64,000 nt of DNA, taken from NCBI RefSeq assembly GCF_003389455.1, contig NZ_QUAC01000310.1:1-64000 (forward strand), in the 5' to 3' direction. Shown here piece by piece: positions 61,064 to 64,000 of the stretch. The notes under the pieces were generated by a model, which saw only the letters and a list, made by a program, of their open reading frames with translations, was not told where the DNA came from and made no database searches. A program made the translations under genes and the position numbers. This DNA is from Streptomyces inhibens. GTDB taxonomy: Bacteria > Actinomycetota > Actinomycetes > Streptomycetales > Streptomycetaceae. Within the stretch, counting starts at the first letter, position 1. Each line of letters starts with the position of its first letter.

Positions 61064-61384
61064 GTCTCTCACCTCGACGGACATTGAACCAGCCGAACTG
61101 TGAATCCTTACATCCCGGTCCCTCGGTTGATCTGCGGTTGATCTGCCCGCACCCGCGCGCGGGCCCGTCGGAGTCCCTCCATGGCGCCCTCGCTCGCCGC
61201 TCTGCCATTGGCACCCTCCTGGCCCAGCCGTAGAGCGCAGGACTGTACCAATGGCTCAGTGCTTTTCGGCTCTGTTGAGCCATCAGCCGAAGTGATGCTC
61301 TGATGGGGCTGTCGATGGCGCTGCGGAACTCCGCGGCGCCTTTTTCATGCGGGTTTCATGCGGGCACAGAAGGGGCGGGAAGCA
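61064..61384 (+). other. Promoter region with inverted repeat upstream of LysE gene
   Basis: No gene seen. An inverted repeat TGGCTCA (61,252-61,258) and TGAGCCA (61,276-61,282) with an AT-richer centre lies about 190 bases upstream of the exporter start and could bind an Lrp-type protein. Confidence 0.45.
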
Positions 61385-62893
61385 GTGCTGAAGAGGGTGT
61401 TCGTGGTTCCGGACCCGGGTCGGCTGCGGCTGCGCAGCGCTACTCGGGCGGTCCTCGGCATCAGTCTGGCCGTGGCGGTCTGTGGCCTCGCCGGCCACTC
61501 GCTCGTCGCGGCCATCACCGGCGGGCTCGCCGCGCTTCTCGCGCTCTTCACGGTCACCGACGCGACGGTCCGCGACCAGGCGCTCACCACGGCCCTGCTG
61601 CCCGCGGCCGGACTTCCGGTGCTCGCCCTCGCGACAGGGCTGCACGACCAGCCGTTGGTACGGGACGTGGCGTTTCTCGCCGTCATGGGGGTGGGGGTCT
61701 ATGCCCGGCGCTGGGGGCCTCGCGGTCACGCCCTCGGGGTGTTCGCGTTCATGACCTTCTTCGCGACGCAGTTCCTGCACGCGGTGCCCGCCCAGCTGCC
61801 CGAGCTGTATGCCGCCGTCGTCCTCTCGCTCCTGGCGTCCTCGACCGTGCGCTTCGGCCTGTGGTGCTACGAGCGGCAGCTGTCTCCCGTCGTCGCGCCT
61901 GCTCCGCCGGGCGGGACCGGTCTCGCCCGTACGACCACCCGCCAGGCCATCCAGGCGACCTTCGGCGGCGCCTTCGCCCTCATGGCGGGGCAACTGCTGT
62001 CCGACCAGCGCTGGTACTGGGCCGTGGGCGCCACCTGGTGGATCTTCGTGAACACCGCCTCCCGCGGCGAGACCCTGGTACGCGGTTTCCGGCGGATCCT
62101 CGGCACGGTGATCGGCATCGCCGTCGGAGCGGTCGTCGCCATACCGCTGCACGGGGCCGCCGTCCCCACGGTGGCTCTCGTCGCGGTATGCGTCTTCGGG
62201 ATCTTCTACACGGCCGCTGTCTCGTACACGTGGATGATGTTCGCGGTGACGGTGATGGCCGGCCTGCTCTACGGGCTTCTCGGGGTCCTGGACGCGAGTC
62301 TGCTCGCGCTCCGGCTGGCCGAGACCGGCGTCGGGGCGATCGGCGCGGCACTGGCCGTTCTCGTGGTGCTGCCCGTGACCACCCACGCCGCCACCGATGC
62401 CTGGATCCAGCGCGCCCTTCGCTGCGTACACACCTGCGCCGCCGAGTCCGCGGCCCGTCTCGCCGGCTCCGAGACCGCCGACCCCGCCCCTCGGATCGCC
62501 GAGTTGGAGCTGCTGCTCAGCAGGGTGCGGCTCTCGCTCGCTCCGCTGGTGCATCCGCTGAGTCCGCTGCGTACCCGCAAGGAGAAGGCCCGTCGCGTCC
62601 TGGCGCTCCTCGACGACTGCGCCCGCGAAGTCCGCGGACTGGCGTCCATCGCCGCGGACCCGGAGGCTTCGCACGACGACCGGCTCGCCGCCGCCTGCTG
62701 GCGGGTGGAGGCTGCCGTGGAGGCACTCACCACACCGGGCAAGGCGCGCGACACGGCAGGGGCCGTCACGGCGGCACCGGAGCAGCCGGCGCCCGAGCCC
62801 GCGCTCACCCATCTGCACGGCCTGGAGAAGGCACTGGCCGAACTGGCGGCGCCCCTGCGCAGCACCCGGCCCTCCCCGCTGGTCGGGGCCTGA
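61385..62893 (+). CDS. FUSC family membrane protein
   Basis: About 502 aa from GTG 61385 (GAAGGGGCGGGAAGCA upstream); an ATG at 61358 has no ribosome site. Two blocks of membrane helices (about residues 20-165 and 195-335, for example GISLAVAVCGLAGHSLVAAI and GTVIGIAVGAVVAIPLHGAA, then TWMMFAVTVMAGLLYGLLGV) surround a short loop. A helical cytoplasmic tail follows. This is the FusC/aromatic acid exporter-like layout; the conserved second block contains WWIFVNTASRGETLVRGFRR. Substrate unknown. Confidence 0.85.
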   Translation: MLKRVFVVPDPGRLRLRSATRAVLGISLAVAVCGLAGHSLVAAITGGLAALLALFTVTDATVRDQALTTALLPAAGLPVLALATGLHDQPLVRDVAFLAVMGVGVYARRWGPRGHALGVFAFMTFFATQFLHAVPAQLPELYAAVVLSLLASSTVRFGLWCYERQLSPVVAPAPPGGTGLARTTTRQAIQATFGGAFALMAGQLLSDQRWYWAVGATWWIFVNTASRGETLVRGFRRILGTVIGIAVGAVVAIPLHGAAVPTVALVAVCVFGIFYTAAVSYTWMMFAVTVMAGLLYGLLGVLDASLLALRLAETGVGAIGAALAVLVVLPVTTHAATDAWIQRALRCVHTCAAESAARLAGSETADPAPRIAELELLLSRVRLSLAPLVHPLSPLRTRKEKARRVLALLDDCAREVRGLASIAADPEASHDDRLAAACWRVEAAVEALTTPGKARDTAGAVTAAPEQPAPEPALTHLHGLEKALAELAAPLRSTRPSPLVGA

Positions 62894-63036
62894 CCGGCGG
62901 ATCGTACGGTCGCGGGCGCGCGGACCGGTGTGCGGGAGCCGGTGGGCGGGAATCGGCCATCACCGCGGACGCCCCGGCCGTGGCTGTTAGCGTCGCCGCA
63001 GCACCTCAACGGGCAGGCGGACGAAGGGCGGAGCCA

Positions 63037-64000
63037 GTGGGGACGAGCGACAGCGGCCGGCGGGCGTACATCGGATCGTTCACCACGGCCGGCGGTGCCG
63101 GGATCACCACCGCAGCCGTCGACCCGGAGTCCGGCGCACTCACCCCGCTGCACTCCACCGACGCGGTCCCCAACCCCTCCTACCTGGCCCTGAGCCCCGA
63201 CGGCCGATACCTCTACGCGGTCAGCGAGACCCCGGACGGCGCCGCGGCCGCCTTCGCCCTCACGCCCGGTGGACCCGCACCGCTCGCACCCGCCGTGCCC
63301 GTGGACGGCGCCGACCCCACCCACCTCACCCTGACCGCCGGCCACCTCGTCACCGCCAACTACAGCTCCGGCAGCGTCAGTACGCTCCCCATACGGGCCG
63401 ATGGCTCGCTCGGCGGCCCCGCCACCGTGCTCGCGCACCAGGGCAGCGGTCCGCGGACGGATCGTCAGGAGGGCCCGCACGCCCACGCGGTACTGCCCGA
63501 CCCCAGCGGCCGCTGGCTGCTCAGCGTCGACCTGGGCACCGACTCGGTCCGCGTCTGCGCCCTCGGCACCGCCGGCGGGGCGCTGACCGTACGCGAGGAG
63601 GTCCGGCTGCGGCCCGGCAGCGGCCCTCGCCATCTCGCCTTCCACCCGCGCGGCGACCGCGCCTATGTCATCAATGAGCTCGATCCGACGGTGACGGTCT
63701 GCCGGTGGGACGCCGACCGGGGCGCGCTGACGCCCCTGGGAGAGACCCGCCTCCTCCCGGACGGCGCCGCACCGGCCGAAACCTTCCCCTCCGAACTGGT
63801 CCTCTCCCAGGACGGCCGGTTCGCCTGGGCCGCCAACCGGGGCCACGACAGCCTCTCGGTCCTCGCCCTCGACGCGTCGGGCGACACCGCAACCCTCGTG
63901 ACCACCGTCCACTGCGGCGGCCACTGGCCCCGTGACCTGGCGCTGCACCCCGACGGCCGGCACCTCTACGCCGCCAACGAACGCTCCGGTGAGGTCACCT
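63037..64000 (+). CDS. Lactonase (6-phosphogluconolactonase-like) family protein, 3' end cut
   Basis: 321 codons are visible and the frame runs off the right edge. It is a seven-bladed propeller of the lactonase/YVTN family: RRAYIGSFTTAGGAGITTAA, PSYLALSPDGRYLYAVSETP, VLPDPSGRWLLSVDLGTDSV, PRHLAFHPRGDRAYVINELD and RDLALHPDGRHLYAANERSG. The usual length is about 350 residues. The start is GTG 63037 with GGCGGAG upstream. No signal peptide. Confidence 0.88.
   Translation, partial: MGTSDSGRRAYIGSFTTAGGAGITTAAVDPESGALTPLHSTDAVPNPSYLALSPDGRYLYAVSETPDGAAAAFALTPGGPAPLAPAVPVDGADPTHLTLTAGHLVTANYSSGSVSTLPIRADGSLGGPATVLAHQGSGPRTDRQEGPHAHAVLPDPSGRWLLSVDLGTDSVRVCALGTAGGALTVREEVRLRPGSGPRHLAFHPRGDRAYVINELDPTVTVCRWDADRGALTPLGETRLLPDGAAPAETFPSELVLSQDGRFAWAANRGHDSLSVLALDASGDTATLVTTVHCGGHWPRDLALHPDGRHLYAANERSGEVT

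Noticed and set aside
61283..62818. 511-codon minus-strand frame opposite the FUSC gene
   Set aside because: Gly/Arg-rich antisense shadow; the plus frame has clear membrane helices.

Overview
This is a high-GC actinomycete window, almost certainly Streptomyces. The G/C-ending codons, many GTG starts with purine-rich ribosome sites, the density of TetR/PadR/HxlR/LysR/Lrp regulators and the gene families all fit. No rRNA, tRNA, CRISPR array, insertion sequence or origin was recognised.

Bases 1-23,723 are most of a phage-tail-like contractile injection system (CIS/eCIS). The left edge cuts through a plus-strand tail sheath gene, of which only the last 30 codons remain; a 143-aa orphan gene follows it. 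Facing them is a minus-strand operon of 16 genes read from 23,723 down to 542. In order it encodes two beta-propeller/Ig-like proteins, a small Cys-containing tail protein, a DUF6760-type small protein, a proline-rich protein, a gp19-type tube protein, a LysM hub protein, a VgrG-like spike, a gp25 wedge protein, two gpJ-like baseplate proteins flanking a gpI-like protein, a 1,199-aa YVTN beta-propeller giant, a DUF4255 cap protein and an AAA+ ATPase. The last gene encodes a 736-aa protein with an R-S-E mono-ADP-ribosyltransferase domain at its C-terminus, the best effector candidate. Many junctions are 4-nt ATGA/GTGA overlaps, so translation is coupled.

Bases 23,724-28,560 hold sparse, decayed DNA: an orphan gene fragment, a DUF2306 membrane protein broken by an in-frame TGA and a PadR regulator broken by a frameshift. 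An intact Hsp20 chaperone, a methyltransferase and a TetR regulator with two palindromic operators also lie here. Bases 28,928-33,843 are a four-gene xanthine-dehydrogenase-family operon (2Fe-2S, FAD and molybdopterin subunits plus XdhC). Next come a cold-shock protein with a structured leader and perfect terminator, and a DEAD-box helicase whose ribosome site is buried in a hairpin.

Bases 36,350-64,000 are accessory metabolism and regulation. They include a CocE-type hydrolase, a UBP zinc-finger protein, an FAD monooxygenase/TetR pair, a carboxymuconolactone-decarboxylase/HxlR pair, GDPD, SDR, a DJ-1-like amidotransferase with divergent LysR, PadR, an SGNH hydrolase, a D-2-hydroxyacid dehydrogenase/FMN hydroxyacid oxidase operon with a divergent PucR-type regulator, and phenylalanine hydroxylase. 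A solo sugar-binding lipoprotein, HAD, Lrp/AsnC, LysE, FUSC and a partial lactonase complete it. Between them lie several remnants (ornithine cyclodeaminase, NTF2-like, WD40, AMP-ligase, a small immunity-like gene) and GC-rich tandem repeats, a texture typical of a chromosome arm.
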